From Catellatospora citrea (GTDB lineage: Bacteria; Actinomycetota; Actinomycetes; Mycobacteriales; Micromonosporaceae), in the NCBI RefSeq assembly GCF_003610235.1, contig NZ_RAPR01000003.1, positions 62,001 through 126,000 of the forward strand: a DNA stretch of 64,000 nucleotides, given 5' to 3'. The translations under genes were made by a program, and so were the position numbers. Each line of letters begins with the position of its first letter. Within the stretch, counting starts at the first letter, position 1. Below, in pieces: positions 35,715 to 44,955 of the stretch. A model generated the notes under the pieces. It saw only the letters and a program-made list of their open reading frames with translations. It made no database searches and was not told where the DNA came from.

Positions 35715-36116
35715 CTACATCGGCTTGGTGCAGAGCACGTCGGGCATGGGCAGGTAGCCCAGCGCCTGCCAGAACCGCAGCCCGGCCTCGTTGTCGGGCA
35801 TGACCAGCAGATTCACCCTCGGGCAGTCCAGCAGGCGGAAGCGCCGCTCCAACTCGCCCACCAGCTGACCGGCTATGCCCCGGCGGCGGTGCTCCGGCCG
35901 CACGGCGAGTCGCAGGATCCAGCCCCGGCGCCCGTCGTAGGTGCCCATCACCACCCCGGCCACGTCCGCGTCCGTCTCCGCGACCAGGAACAGCTCAGGG
36001 TCGCGGGTCAGCTTCGCCGCCAGCTCGGCGCGCGGCACGACCTCCCGTCCCGCCGCCGCCCACACCGCCACGACGGCGTCGTAGTCGCTCCACCCGAACT
36101 GCCGAATCTCGATCAC
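35715..36116 (-). CDS. GNAT N-acetyltransferase
   Basis: 133 residues from the GTG at 36116. The acetyl-CoA loop is clear: WILRLAVRPEHRRRGIAGQLVGELERRF (RRRGIA), with VNLLVMPDNEAGLRFWQALGYLP at the end. The start follows from the alignment of VIEIRQFGWSDYDAVV with other GNATs; longer openings run into the neighbouring gene. Downstream of the APH-like kinase on the same strand with a 22-nt gap, so possibly co-transcribed. Confidence 0.85.
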   Translation of the reverse strand: MIEIRQFGWSDYDAVVAVWAAAGREVVPRAELAAKLTRDPELFLVAETDADVAGVVMGTYDGRRGWILRLAVRPEHRRRGIAGQLVGELERRFRLLDCPRVNLLVMPDNEAGLRFWQALGYLPMPDVLCTKPM

Positions 36117-36138
36117 CGCACGATCTTGCCAGGTCACC

Positions 36139-37227
36139 TCAGGCCCGGAAGGCGCGGGCCAGCACCAGCGGCACCTCGCCCCAGCGGGCGACCAGGGCCG
36201 CACGCAGTTCACCGGCGAACCCCGCGATCTCCGGCGCGGTCGACGTCCGGTTCGCGAGGTCGAGCCGGTGCAGCAGGAGTGCACGGCGGCGTGGCGAATC
36301 CCGTCTGCCCGCCGCGAGCGGGTCGCCGGACAGCGTCAGCGGCAGGAACCACGACGAGTACAGCACCGCCCACAGATCCGTGGCCGCGCCCAGGTCGAGA
36401 TCGAACTCCGGCGAGGCCACGTAGGGCAGGCCGGCGGCGGCTGCCCGCCGGTAGCGGGCCACCGCGCGGTCGGCGACCTCGTCCGGCAGGCGCCAGGAGC
36501 ACCAGCACGACGGCCACGGCACCCGCAGGTAGGCGACGTCCCAGGCGACGTGCCGCCACTCGGCGTGCTCGAAGTCGATGAGGGCGAGGCCGTCGCCGGT
36601 GAACACGTTGTTGTCCGGGCACGCGTCGCTCGGCGACAGCGCCGACGCGAAGTCGTTGTCCAGGCGGGCGGCGTGGGCCCGGAACGCGTCGGCGAGCGAC
36701 TCCGGCACGGCGACGCCGAGCGGTCCGCATGCCTGCCGCAGATCGGCGATGTTCTGGTCCAGGGTCGCCACGACGGAGGTCAGCGGTGCCGAACCCGGCT
36801 GTGCCCGCGCGTCCAACTCGGCACGGAACGCGTCACGCATCCCCAGGGTCGCCTGGTGCACGGCCGCGATGGCGTCGGTCCACGCGTACACGGCGGCTTC
36901 GGCGGCGGACGGGTCCGCGCCGAGCAGGGCGTCGGCCACGTTCGTGCCGGTGCCGAGGTCGGACATGACCACGACGGGCGGCGACGCACCGGCGGCCAGC
37001 AGCCGCGGCGCGGGCGTGCCGGCCGGCAGCACGCCGAGCGCGGCGGATTCGCGCGCCCAGCTCTCCGGATGGTCGAACGTCTTCACGATCACCGTCGTCG
37101 GCGCTTCACCTGGGCGCGTGATCCGTGCGCGGCGCACCGCCGAGCGGTCGCTGCCACCGAGGGCGTCCACCGGGGAGACGGTCACTCCGGGCAGCAGCGC
37201 TCGGACTTCGTCCAGATCGTCGACCAC
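36139..37227 (-). CDS. Aminoglycoside-phosphotransferase-like kinase with altered catalytic loop
   Basis: 362 residues of the APH/choline-kinase fold. ATP-lysine region TTVIVKTFDHPESWARE, hinge VVVMSDLGTG, catalytic loop SPSDACPDNNVF, metal loop LALIDFEHAEWRHVAWD. The usual HxDxxxxN is PSDACPDN: catalytic Asp and the Asn are kept but the histidine two before the Asp is Pro. The kinase may act on a small molecule; a resistance role is only one option. Leaderless start likely: TAGCTT -10 (37234-37239), 6 nt, then GTG. Confidence 0.78.
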   Translation of the reverse strand: MVDDLDEVRALLPGVTVSPVDALGGSDRSAVRRARITRPGEAPTTVIVKTFDHPESWARESAALGVLPAGTPAPRLLAAGASPPVVVMSDLGTGTNVADALLGADPSAAEAAVYAWTDAIAAVHQATLGMRDAFRAELDARAQPGSAPLTSVVATLDQNIADLRQACGPLGVAVPESLADAFRAHAARLDNDFASALSPSDACPDNNVFTGDGLALIDFEHAEWRHVAWDVAYLRVPWPSCWCSWRLPDEVADRAVARYRRAAAAGLPYVASPEFDLDLGAATDLWAVLYSSWFLPLTLSGDPLAAGRRDSPRRRALLLHRLDLANRTSTAPEIAGFAGELRAALVARWGEVPLVLARAFRA

Positions 37228-37310
37228 CGCGCCAAGCTACCGCGCGCGCCGCGCCGGTGCAGGTCGAATATGGCGCGGCGAACCGTGTCCGGTCACAGTG
37301 ACGGGCGGTG

Positions 37311-37937
37311 TCAAGACGTCAGTCCGTGATCGCGCGCATAGACGGCGGCCTGGGTGCGGTCGCGCAGGCCGAGCCGATCGAGGATGCGCGACATGTGGTT
37401 CTTGACGGTGCCCTCGCTCAGGTGCAGCTCTCGGCCGATCTCACGATTGGTCATACCTCGGGCGACCAGCCGCAGGATGTCGGTCTCCCGAATGCTCAGG
37501 GCGACGGCCGGGGAGCGCTGCGGCACGGCGGCGGTCAGCCGCGCCGCGACGACCGGGTCGAGCGGGAGCACGCCCGCGTGGGCGAGCTTCACCGCGGCGG
37601 CCAGGTCCCGTGACGGCAGGTCTTTGAGGAGGTATCCGGCCGCGCCCGCCTGCAGCGCCCGAACCACGTAGTCCTGATCGTCGAAGGTGGTCAGCATGAC
37701 CACCCGGCACGCCGGCAGCTGCGCCGCCAGCGCGGCCACCGCCGCCACGCCGTCCATACCCGGCATACGCACGTCCATCAGCACCACGTCGGGGCCGGTG
37801 CGCAGGGCGACCTCGACCGCCTCGCGGCCGTCGGCCGCCGTGCCCACGACCTCGACCCCGTCCTGGATGCCGAGCAGGGACGCGATGCCCTCCCGGATGA
37901 GCTGCTGGTCGTCGACGACCACCACCCGGGTCGTCAC
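37311..37937 (-). CDS. NarL/LuxR-type response regulator
   Basis: 208 residues. Receiver domain with acidic pocket VVVVDDQQL, phospho-acceptor VVLMDVRMPGMDG, and conserved Thr and Lys (MLTTFDD, YLLKDLP). LuxR HTH at the C-terminus (LSIRETDILRLVARGMTNREIGRELHLSEGTVKNHMSRILDRL). The GTG start overlaps the kinase stop by 4 nt (GTGA). Third gene of a coupled operon: membrane protein, kinase, regulator. Confidence 0.93.
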   Translation of the reverse strand: MTTRVVVVDDQQLIREGIASLLGIQDGVEVVGTAADGREAVEVALRTGPDVVLMDVRMPGMDGVAAVAALAAQLPACRVVMLTTFDDQDYVVRALQAGAAGYLLKDLPSRDLAAAVKLAHAGVLPLDPVVAARLTAAVPQRSPAVALSIRETDILRLVARGMTNREIGRELHLSEGTVKNHMSRILDRLGLRDRTQAAVYARDHGLTS

Positions 37938-38968
37938 CGCGGCACCGTCACTGCGATCCGGGTGCCCGACGAGCCCGCGGCGCGCACCTCGATGTCGCCG
38001 CCGACCCCGCGGACCCGCTGCCGCATGCCGCGCAGCCCGAACCCCTCCCGGTCCGGGGCGAACCCGGGTCCGGTGTCCGTGACGGTCAGCAGCGCCCGGT
38101 CCGGCCCCAGCTCGGCGCACACCTCGACGACGCCGTCCCCGGCGTGCCGGCGGGCGTTGGTGATGGCCTCCTGCGCGGCGTGGAACAGGGTGCGCAGCAC
38201 CGGCTCGGGGTAGCGGCTCTCGTCCCCGGCGAACCTGAGCACGACCGTGTCGGTGCACAGCTCGCGCAGCGCCGCGCCGAGGTGGAAGTCCCACGTGCGC
38301 ACCGCGGTGCGCACGTCGGCCAGGGCCCGCCGGGCCGACCGGGTCGCGTCGGCCAGGGCGCGCTGAGCGGCCTGCGGGTCGCGCTCACCGAACGCCTCCA
38401 CCTTCTCCAGCAGCACGATGACGGCCGTCAGGTGATGGCCCAGGTCGTCGTGCAGGTCGCGGGCGAGCCGCTGCCGTTCGGCCGCGGCGGACAGCGCGGC
38501 GATGCGTGCACGGCCCTGGCGCTCCTCCACGGCCACCGCCGCCATCGCGACGGCCAGGGCGATGGCCAGGGTGAGCATGAGCAGGTCCGACACCTGCTCG
38601 CTGTCGGACGTCCAGCCGGGGCTGCGCAGCTGCAGGGTCGTGGCCACCCCGGCCAGGCAGGCGGCGCCGAGCGCGATGCCCGCGGTCCGGCCGAAGGCGA
38701 AGTACGCGGTGAACGGCAGCAGGGCGAACAGCACACGGGACAGCCCCGAGCCGTCGGCCCACACGACGGCGACGATCAGCGCGACACGGCCGAGCAGGGC
38801 GACCAGGTCGTGTCGCACGAACTCCAGCGCGAACAGCGCGGCCATCCCGCCGAGGAAGACGGGCAGGCGGGTGTCGCCGATGCCGACCAGCCAGGCGTGC
38901 AGACCGGCGGCCAGGACCGCGGCGTACAGCACCGGCGACACCCACCGGACGGAACGGTCAGGGTTCAC
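37934..38968 (-). CDS. Sensor histidine kinase, HisKA_3 type
   Basis: 344 residues. About five to six hydrophobic segments (20-170) form the sensor, then RQRLARDLHDDLGHHLTAVIVLLEKVE carries the phosphorylated His, and the ATPase has EAITNARRHAGDG, VTDTGPGF and GFGLRGMRQRVRGVGG. The partner is the NarL-type regulator directly downstream. The GTG start overlaps the upstream membrane protein by 4 nt; longer in-frame openings overlap that gene and are rejected. The signal is unknown; the arrangement suggests the membrane protein helps sense it or is the system's effector. Confidence 0.92.
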   Translation of the reverse strand: MNPDRSVRWVSPVLYAAVLAAGLHAWLVGIGDTRLPVFLGGMAALFALEFVRHDLVALLGRVALIVAVVWADGSGLSRVLFALLPFTAYFAFGRTAGIALGAACLAGVATTLQLRSPGWTSDSEQVSDLLMLTLAIALAVAMAAVAVEERQGRARIAALSAAAERQRLARDLHDDLGHHLTAVIVLLEKVEAFGERDPQAAQRALADATRSARRALADVRTAVRTWDFHLGAALRELCTDTVVLRFAGDESRYPEPVLRTLFHAAQEAITNARRHAGDGVVEVCAELGPDRALLTVTDTGPGFAPDREGFGLRGMRQRVRGVGGDIEVRAAGSSGTRIAVTVPR

Positions 38969-39531
38969 GGGGTCGAGGGTACGGGCCAGACCGCGGCGGA
39001 CAGCCACAACAGCGACGCGGCGGCCGTCACGTGCACGGCGCTGCCGAGCAACGAGTCCGGCAACGACGCGAGCACGGCGAGCAGGACCAGCGAGACGGTG
39101 TATCCCACCGCCGCAACGCGGGGCAGCACCCCGGCTCGGATCATGGAGGATCCGAACAGGACCGTGCCGATCACGAAGACGGCCGCGCTCGCGAGGATCG
39201 CCCACCGGGTCGGCCCGTCGAGCACGGCGGAAACGGTGGCCTGGTCGAGGAAGAACAGGACCAGGTTCAACGCGAACCCGACCCCGGCGAACAGCCCGAG
39301 CCCGATGACGTTGACAGCGAACGCGAACGCCCCGAACCGGCCCGCCGCGTCCGCCTGGCGCAGCTGGTACGCGTACAGCGCGGGAGCGCCGAAGGCCGCG
39401 CCCAGGCCGATGACGAAGCTGGTCACCGCCGTCTCCCCGATGAACGCCTCCACCACGCCGGGCACCCCCAGCGACAGACCGAGCACGATGCCGCAGACCG
39501 CGCCGAAGCGTGACAACCATTGCATTGACAT
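38965..39531 (-). CDS. Polytopic membrane protein coupled to the two-component system
   Basis: 188 residues, about six hydrophobic segments beginning FGAVCGIVLGLSLGVPGVV. No family recognised. It overlaps the sensor kinase by 4 nt, so it is made in step with it and may act in sensing. The ATG at 39531 lies 7 nt after a TAGCGT -10 box (39539-39544), consistent with a leaderless mRNA and with this being the operon's first gene. Confidence 0.7.
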   Translation of the reverse strand: MSMQWLSRFGAVCGIVLGLSLGVPGVVEAFIGETAVTSFVIGLGAAFGAPALYAYQLRQADAAGRFGAFAFAVNVIGLGLFAGVGFALNLVLFFLDQATVSAVLDGPTRWAILASAAVFVIGTVLFGSSMIRAGVLPRVAAVGYTVSLVLLAVLASLPDSLLGSAVHVTAAASLLWLSAAVWPVPSTP

Positions 39532-39633
39532 GCCGCGCACGCTAGGCACGCCATTGGTCACTACGGCAGTGCCGACCGTCCACAACACACCGTTCCGGTG
39601 CCGACCGCTCGGCCGGCGTGTCGGCTCGGCCGA

Positions 39634-40482
39634 TCAGGCCTGGGCCGGGTCGGCTGGGTCTGCCAGCAGCGCGAGGACGAGTTCGACGACCTCGTGCGGG
39701 GTGTCGGTGATGGAGAAGTGGGCCGCGCCGGGGATGGTCTTGAGCGCCACGTGCGGGGCCGCCGCGATCGCGGCCTGCTCCTGCGCGGTGAAGCCGACCT
39801 CGTCGCGGTCGCCGCGGCCGACCCACACCGTGTTGCCCGTGCCGGCCAGCCGCGAGGCGAGGTCGCCGTGCCGCCGCAGGTTGTCGAAGAACCCGGCGAC
39901 CAGGCGCCGGTTGGCGGCGTGCGGGTTGCGTTTCATCTGCGCGAACAGCTCGTTGAAGCGGTCGGAGGGCAGCCGGTCGCGCATGCCCTTCTTCAGGGTC
40001 GGGTTGATGCCGAGCCAGACCAGCGTGCCGAGCACCGGGACGTGTCCGGCCTCGTCGAGGGCGATCAGGTCGTGCTCCTCGTCGTCGCGGGAGAACGACG
40101 GCGACAGCAGCAGCAGGCGGCCCGGGTAGTCGCCACGCGCCGCGATCTCGATGCCGACGTTGGCGAAGTACGAGTGCCCCACGATCACGTCGACGGCCTC
40201 GCGGGCGGCGAACTGCTCGACCAGGTCGGCGTACCGCTCGATCGTGTAGTCGAACCCGGACGGCACGGGGCGGCCCGCGAATCCGGGCGGGTCGGCGGCC
40301 ATGGCGAGCACACCGGCCTCGGCCAGCGCCGGATCGGCCAGCATGGCCGTGTAGAACTCGGCGGTGCAGAACAGGCCGGGCAGCAGGAGCACCCGGTGCC
40401 GGACCGTGGCGGGCGCGTTCTCGATGATCGCCCAGCCGTCCTGCTCGCGCCGCCGCAGGGGCGGGTGCTGTGTCGCAGTCAT
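39634..40482 (-). CDS. Alpha/beta-fold hydrolase
   Basis: 282 residues. Nucleophile elbow VIVGHSYFANVG, oxyanion region VLLLPGLFCTAEFY, acidic residue in VWVGRGDRDEVGF, and catalytic His in IPGAAHFSITDTPHE. The order and length match esterase/haloperoxidase-like alpha/beta hydrolases. GGAGGG lies 7 nt before the ATG. Divergent from the SnoaL-like gene. Substrate unknown. Confidence 0.85.
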   Translation of the reverse strand: MTATQHPPLRRREQDGWAIIENAPATVRHRVLLLPGLFCTAEFYTAMLADPALAEAGVLAMAADPPGFAGRPVPSGFDYTIERYADLVEQFAAREAVDVIVGHSYFANVGIEIAARGDYPGRLLLLSPSFSRDDEEHDLIALDEAGHVPVLGTLVWLGINPTLKKGMRDRLPSDRFNELFAQMKRNPHAANRRLVAGFFDNLRRHGDLASRLAGTGNTVWVGRGDRDEVGFTAQEQAAIAAAPHVALKTIPGAAHFSITDTPHEVVELVLALLADPADPAQA

Positions 40483-40581
40483 GGCGCTCCCTCCGCATAC
40501 CCACGTTGATCATAATTTGGTCCCCCGGTCATGCGGGCGTTTTCCCTGTTCCGCTGCGGTACCCGGTCGTACGCTGCGGTC

Positions 40582-41028
40582 ATGGCCGGCTTCACGGGCA
40601 GTCCGCAGGACGAGGACGCGATCGGCGAGGTGATGGCGCGGCTGGGGCACGCGTTCGGCAGCCTGTCCGCCGACGGGGTCGCCGACCTCTACACCGCGGA
40701 CGCCGACTGGACGAACGCGTTCGGCACGACCCGGACCGGCGGCGCGCAGATCGCGGCATACCTCACCGAACTGTTCGCCGACCGGCACTTCGCCGCGGGC
40801 CGGCCGCTCGGGCCGTCGCGGGCCGACATCCGCTTCCTGAGCACGGACGTGGCGGTGGTCAAGACCTATCTCGAACGCGAGGGGCAGCAGCGCGCCGACG
40901 GGTCGGCGATGCCGGTGCGGCGCAACTTCTCGCTGAAGGCGTTCGTCCGCGAGCCGGACGGCTGGAAGATCGCGTCCGACATGTACATGGACGCCCGCGA
41001 CGACGCCACCCTGCCCGCGGCGAGCTGA
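40582..41028 (+). CDS. SnoaL/NTF2-like protein (SgcJ/EcaC type)
   Basis: 148 residues. The cone-shaped NTF2-like fold is suggested by DEDAIGEVMARLGHAFGSLSADGVADLYTADADWTNAFGTTRTGGAQIAAYLTELF and the C-terminal strands LKAFVREPDGWKIASDMYMD. Members are small enzymes or stress proteins of varied function. The ATG is 6 nt after a TACGCT -10 box (40570-40575), so probably leaderless. Converges on the next membrane protein with a 6-nt gap. Confidence 0.75.
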   Translation: MAGFTGSPQDEDAIGEVMARLGHAFGSLSADGVADLYTADADWTNAFGTTRTGGAQIAAYLTELFADRHFAAGRPLGPSRADIRFLSTDVAVVKTYLEREGQQRADGSAMPVRRNFSLKAFVREPDGWKIASDMYMDARDDATLPAAS

Positions 41029-41034
41029 CCGCGC

Positions 41035-41610
41035 TCAGGCGGGGGCGGTCCCCGCGGCGCGGGCGTCGGCCTTCACGCGCTCGGGATACCAGGCGGTGAA
41101 CTTGAACGCGCCGACCAGCACCGCGATCGGGATGATCCAGTTGAGCCAGGCGGAGCCGCCGTGATCGGGCTGCGCGAACATGCCCAGCACCGCGCAGACG
41201 GCGAACGTCAGGCCCCAGACCAGGGTCAGCGTCCGGTTGACGTGCTTGAACTGCGGCGTGGACCAGAACTGCTGCGGCACCTGCTCGCGGGCGTACTGCT
41301 CGGTGAACGGCGTGAACGCCAGCGAGCCGAGCACGACCACCGCGAGCACGGCGCTGGAGATCGCCTGCGCGTACTCCTCCAGCCATAGAAGTCTGCTGTG
41401 GTCGAGCACCAGCCCGGCGATGGTCAGCGCGCCGAAGAACAGCACAGAGACGATCTCCAGCAGCTTGATCCGGCCGCGCTCGTGCGACGGGATGAGCAGG
41501 ATCAGCGCGGCCACCAGCGCGCCACCGGCCGCGTACTCCCAGGTGCTCGGCCCGCTCACCACCCAGAAGATGATCCACGGCACGAAGCCCAGGAACGCCT
41601 TTGCCCCCAT
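41035..41610 (-). CDS. Hypothetical integral membrane protein
   Basis: 191 residues with about five to six hydrophobic segments (FLGFVPWIIFWVVSGPSTWEYAAGGALVAALILLI first). A charged middle loop (EQYAREQVPQQFWSTPQFKHVN) is probably cytosolic. No named family; similar proteins are common in actinobacteria without assigned function. Confidence 0.68.
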   Translation of the reverse strand: MGAKAFLGFVPWIIFWVVSGPSTWEYAAGGALVAALILLIPSHERGRIKLLEIVSVLFFGALTIAGLVLDHSRLLWLEEYAQAISSAVLAVVVLGSLAFTPFTEQYAREQVPQQFWSTPQFKHVNRTLTLVWGLTFAVCAVLGMFAQPDHGGSAWLNWIIPIAVLVGAFKFTAWYPERVKADARAAGTAPA

Positions 41611-41690
41611 TGTCCAAATTTCTCACACTCCCCTGGCGCCGGCGGTCGAATCCGGATCTCCAGGCAGTCCCGATCGGAGTCCGACCGGCC

Positions 41691-41746
41691 TGCAACAAAT
41701 CTGCAACCGTCAACCCTTGCCTTATGGCAAGCGCTTTCCAGAGACT
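41691..41746 (+). promoter_or_regulatory. Promoter module of the pectate lyase-like gene
   Basis: TGCAACAAATCTGCA (41691-41705), 11 nt, TTGCCT (41717-41722) as -35, an 18-nt spacer filled by the palindromic GGCAAGCGCTTTCC (41726-41739), then GAGACT (41741-41746) as -10. CTTGCC-TTAT-GGCAAG (41716-41731) adds a second inverted repeat over the -35. The same layout recurs at 44956-45011. The palindrome is a LacI-type (catabolite or sugar-repressor) operator by form. Confidence 0.7.
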
Positions 41747-41865
41747 GGGTCGCAGCGACGTTCCGGGTCCCCTCCGGGCGAGGACCCTCGCGCGTCACCC
41801 CGCCCCGCGGCGCGTGATCCGCACTGCCGTGCGCTCGCACCCCGCCGCTCCAGCTTGGGAGACCC

Positions 41866-43443
41866 ATGAGAGTCACATCATTGGCCGCAACCGCCGCGCT
41901 GACCCTCGGCGCGGTGCTGGCGCTGCCCGCACCCATGGCGGCGGCCGCGCCGACCCGCCACGAGGCCGAGACCTCGCCCGCCGTGTGCGTTGGCGCCATC
42001 GACAGCAACTGGGCCGGGTTCTCCGGCAGCGGCTTCTGCAACGGCGACAACAACACCGGCGGCTATGCGCAGTTCACCGTCACCGCGTCGGCCGCGGGCA
42101 CCGCCACCCTGGGCGTACGCTTCGCCAACGGCACCACGACCGCCCGGCCCGCCGCCCTGGCCGTGAACGGGGCGACGGTGCAGACCGTGTCGTTCGAGGG
42201 CACTGGCACGTGGGACGCCTGGACCACGAAAACGCTGACGGTGAACGTCAACGCCGGCAGCAACACCGTCCGGCTTACCCCCACCACGTCCACGGGCCTC
42301 GCGAACGTGGACTACCTGGAGTTCGAGTCCGGTGCCACCCCGCCGCCGACGAACGCGCTGTACGTCGCGACCACCGGCAACGACGCGAACGCGGGCACCC
42401 TCAGCGCGCCGCTGAAGACCATCCAACGGGCGGTCGACCTGGCACAGGCGGGATACACGATCCACGTGCGCGGCGGGACCTACGCCCCGAGCGCCAACGT
42501 GCAGCTGCTCAAGAACGGCACGTCGAGCCAACCGATCACGCTGCGCAACTACGGCAGCGAGAAGGTCGTGCTCGACGGCGAGAACATGTCGTACACGCCG
42601 GGCGCGGTGGACTCCACGATCCCCCGCGCCGAACGCGGCGCGATCCACATCGAGGGCGACTGGTGGCGCATCGTAGGCCTGGAGATCGTCCACGGCCCGT
42701 ACGCCGTCTTCGGCCTGGACACCAACAACAGCGTGTTCGAGCGGCTGACCACCCGCGACAACTACGAGAGCGGCCTGCACCTGCAGGGCTCGTCCAGCAA
42801 CAACCTGATCCTCAACCTGGACAGCTACGGCAACCGCGACCCGCGCAAGAACGGCGAGAGCGCCGACGGCCTGGCCATCAAGGAGGGTTCCGGCAGCGGC
42901 AACGTGGTGCGCGGCGCGCGGCTGTGGAACAACTCCGACGACGGGCTGGACTTCTGGATGTTCTCCTCGCCGATCCTGCTGGAGAACAGCCTGTCCTGGG
43001 GCAACGGGTTCAACCGGTGGAACCTGCCGAACTACACCGGCGACGGCAACGGGTTCAAGCTCGGCGGCAACGCCGTGTCCGCGAGCCACACCGTACGCAA
43101 CAGCATGACCTGGGACAACGCGGTCGGCGGCTTCATCGACAACAACAACCCCGGCCAGCATCTGATCGACCGCTGCACCGCCTGGGACAACCCCGGCACC
43201 GGGTTCAACGTCAACCGCTCAGACAGCACGCTGACCAGGAACCTCGCGGTGGCCAACGGGACCGCGGTGTCGCTCGGCGCGAACTCCAGCGGCTCGGGCA
43301 ACTCGTGGGACCTCGGCGGCGCCTGGTCGCTGCAGAGCACCGACCCGTCCACGATCACCGGAGCACGGGCCGCCGACGGCTCGATCCCCTCCTCCACGTT
43401 CCTGCGCCCGACCAGCGGCGCTGACGTCGGGGCGCGCTTCTGA
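41866..43443 (+). CDS. Secreted CBM35 plus PL9-like pectate lyase
   Basis: 525 residues. Signal peptide (1-28, ending AAAAPTRH). A carbohydrate-binding module of CBM35/CBM6 type follows (about 30-155: RHEAETSPAVCVGAIDSNWAGFSG ... LANVDYLEF). A right-handed parallel beta-helix with PL9 features comes next (about 165-525): LYVATTGNDANAGTLSAPLKTIQRAVDLA, the repeated turn asparagines, and GLAIKEGSGSGNVVRGARLWNNSDDGLDF with a lysine in the place expected for the catalytic base. It should cleave polygalacturonate by beta-elimination outside the cell. GGGAG lies 5 nt before the ATG. Driven by the operator-bearing promoter upstream. Confidence 0.83.
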   Translation: MRVTSLAATAALTLGAVLALPAPMAAAAPTRHEAETSPAVCVGAIDSNWAGFSGSGFCNGDNNTGGYAQFTVTASAAGTATLGVRFANGTTTARPAALAVNGATVQTVSFEGTGTWDAWTTKTLTVNVNAGSNTVRLTPTTSTGLANVDYLEFESGATPPPTNALYVATTGNDANAGTLSAPLKTIQRAVDLAQAGYTIHVRGGTYAPSANVQLLKNGTSSQPITLRNYGSEKVVLDGENMSYTPGAVDSTIPRAERGAIHIEGDWWRIVGLEIVHGPYAVFGLDTNNSVFERLTTRDNYESGLHLQGSSSNNLILNLDSYGNRDPRKNGESADGLAIKEGSGSGNVVRGARLWNNSDDGLDFWMFSSPILLENSLSWGNGFNRWNLPNYTGDGNGFKLGGNAVSASHTVRNSMTWDNAVGGFIDNNNPGQHLIDRCTAWDNPGTGFNVNRSDSTLTRNLAVANGTAVSLGANSSGSGNSWDLGGAWSLQSTDPSTITGARAADGSIPSSTFLRPTSGADVGARF

Positions 43444-43463
43444 CCGCGCCGCGGCGGCAGGCC

Positions 43464-43496
43464 GGCGGGCCGTCCGGTGCCCCTGGGCGGCCCGCC
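43464..43496 (+). terminator. Terminator after the pectate lyase-like gene
   Basis: GGCGGGCCG (43464-43472) and CGGCCCGCC (43488-43496) make a perfect 9-bp stem with a 15-nt loop, 20 nt past the stop. Confidence 0.6.
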
Positions 43497-43663
43497 TCAC
43501 CGTGCGACCCCGTCCGGCCGCCGGACGGCCGGATAAATCATCCGAACCGGCAACCACGACAGCAGATTCGTATATCTGCATATTACGTATTTATTGGCAT
43601 CGTGGTGCCGGTGGCGGGAGCGTCCGCCCCATCCCCCCTCGGGAATCGACGGAGGTTCCACTC

Positions 43664-44911
43664 GTGATGATCAAACGTAGCCGCGCCGTGGCCGCGCTCG
43701 CCGGGCTCTGCCTGGTCGCGACGACCCTGGTCGCCGCGGCGGGCCCGGCCTCCGGCGGGTTGCCGCCGCGCTGGGTGGGCAGCTGGGGCACCGCGCTCAC
43801 CGCGCCGAGCCTGGCCAACACCGGCAGCTCGCTCAACGGCTTCACCGACCAGTCGATCCGCCAGCTCGTGCGGATCTCCCTCGGCGGGCAGAAGGTGCGG
43901 CTGCGGTTCACCAACGCGTACGGCACCGGCCCGCTGACCATCGGCCGGGCCAGCGTCGGTCTGCCCGTGACCGCCGGTTCGCCGACGCTGCAGCCCGGCA
44001 GCATCCGGCAGGTCACCTTCGGCGGCGGCACGTCGACCGTGGTCTACAAGGGCGCCGAGGTGATCAGTGACCCGGTCGACCTGCCGGTCTCCACGCTGCA
44101 GGAGCTGGCCGTGACGCTGTACCTGCCCACCCCGACCGGAGCCACGTCGTGGCACTGGACCGCCCGGCAGACCTCCTACATCTACGCGGGCGACAAGGCC
44201 GACACCGCCGACGGCAGCGGACAGACCGCCGCGTACAACCACTTCTACTATCTGGCCGGAGTCGAGGTCTTCACTCCGACCGGGCTGGGCACGGTGGTCG
44301 TGCTCGGCGACTCGATCAGCGACGGGTCGGGCGCCACGCTCAACGCGAACACCCGCTGGCCCGACTACCTCGCCGGCCGCGTGACCGGCACCTGGCCCGC
44401 ACTGGGCGACCCCGGCGTGCTCAACGTGAGCCTCGCCGGAAACCAGGTCACCCGGGACGGGCTGACGCTCAACTCGCCTGCGCTGGGCGACAGCGCGCTG
44501 GCCCGCCTGGACGACGATGTGTTCAGCCAGCCGGGCGTGCGCACGGTGATCGTCGAGCTGGGCATCAACGACGTGCACCTGTCGGGATACCCCGCCGACC
44601 GGATCATCGGCGGCCTGCGGCAACTCGCCGTCCAGGCCAAGGACCGCGGCGTACGGGTCGTCGTGGCGACGCTGGGCCCGTTCGAGGGCTACTCGTCGTG
44701 GACGCCGGAGAAGGAGGCCGTCCGCCAGGCGGTCAACACCTGGCTGCGCGGCGACAACGAGTTCGACGCGTTGCTCGACTTCGACAAGGTGCTGCGCGAC
44801 CCGGCCGCGCCGAGCAAGGTGCTGCCCGCCTACGACAGCGGCGACCACATCCACCCCAACGACACCGGCGCCCAGGCCCTGGCCGCGGCCGTACCGCTCT
44901 GGCTGCTGTGA
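43664..44911 (+). CDS. Secreted SGNH/GDSL-family hydrolase
   Basis: About 415 residues. Signal peptide (to about residue 31, AAAGPASGG). An N-terminal beta-rich domain of about 190 residues (RWVGSWGTALTAPSLAN) is usual in this subfamily. The SGNH core has VVLGDSISDGSG (block I Ser), VSLAGNQV (block II/III), VELGINDVH (block III Asn) and GDHIHPNDTG (block V Asp and His). It probably deacetylates polysaccharide or hydrolyses esters outside the cell, fitting the pectate lyase upstream. GTG 43664 has GGAGG 8 nt upstream; ATG 43667 is equally possible. An AT-rich stretch at 43568-43602 is a likely own promoter. Confidence 0.85.
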   Translation: MMIKRSRAVAALAGLCLVATTLVAAAGPASGGLPPRWVGSWGTALTAPSLANTGSSLNGFTDQSIRQLVRISLGGQKVRLRFTNAYGTGPLTIGRASVGLPVTAGSPTLQPGSIRQVTFGGGTSTVVYKGAEVISDPVDLPVSTLQELAVTLYLPTPTGATSWHWTARQTSYIYAGDKADTADGSGQTAAYNHFYYLAGVEVFTPTGLGTVVVLGDSISDGSGATLNANTRWPDYLAGRVTGTWPALGDPGVLNVSLAGNQVTRDGLTLNSPALGDSALARLDDDVFSQPGVRTVIVELGINDVHLSGYPADRIIGGLRQLAVQAKDRGVRVVVATLGPFEGYSSWTPEKEAVRQAVNTWLRGDNEFDALLDFDKVLRDPAAPSKVLPAYDSGDHIHPNDTGAQALAAAVPLWLL

Positions 44912-44955
44912 CCCGGTGACGCCGGAATTGGCGCTATCCACCTGCTTTGATGCCA

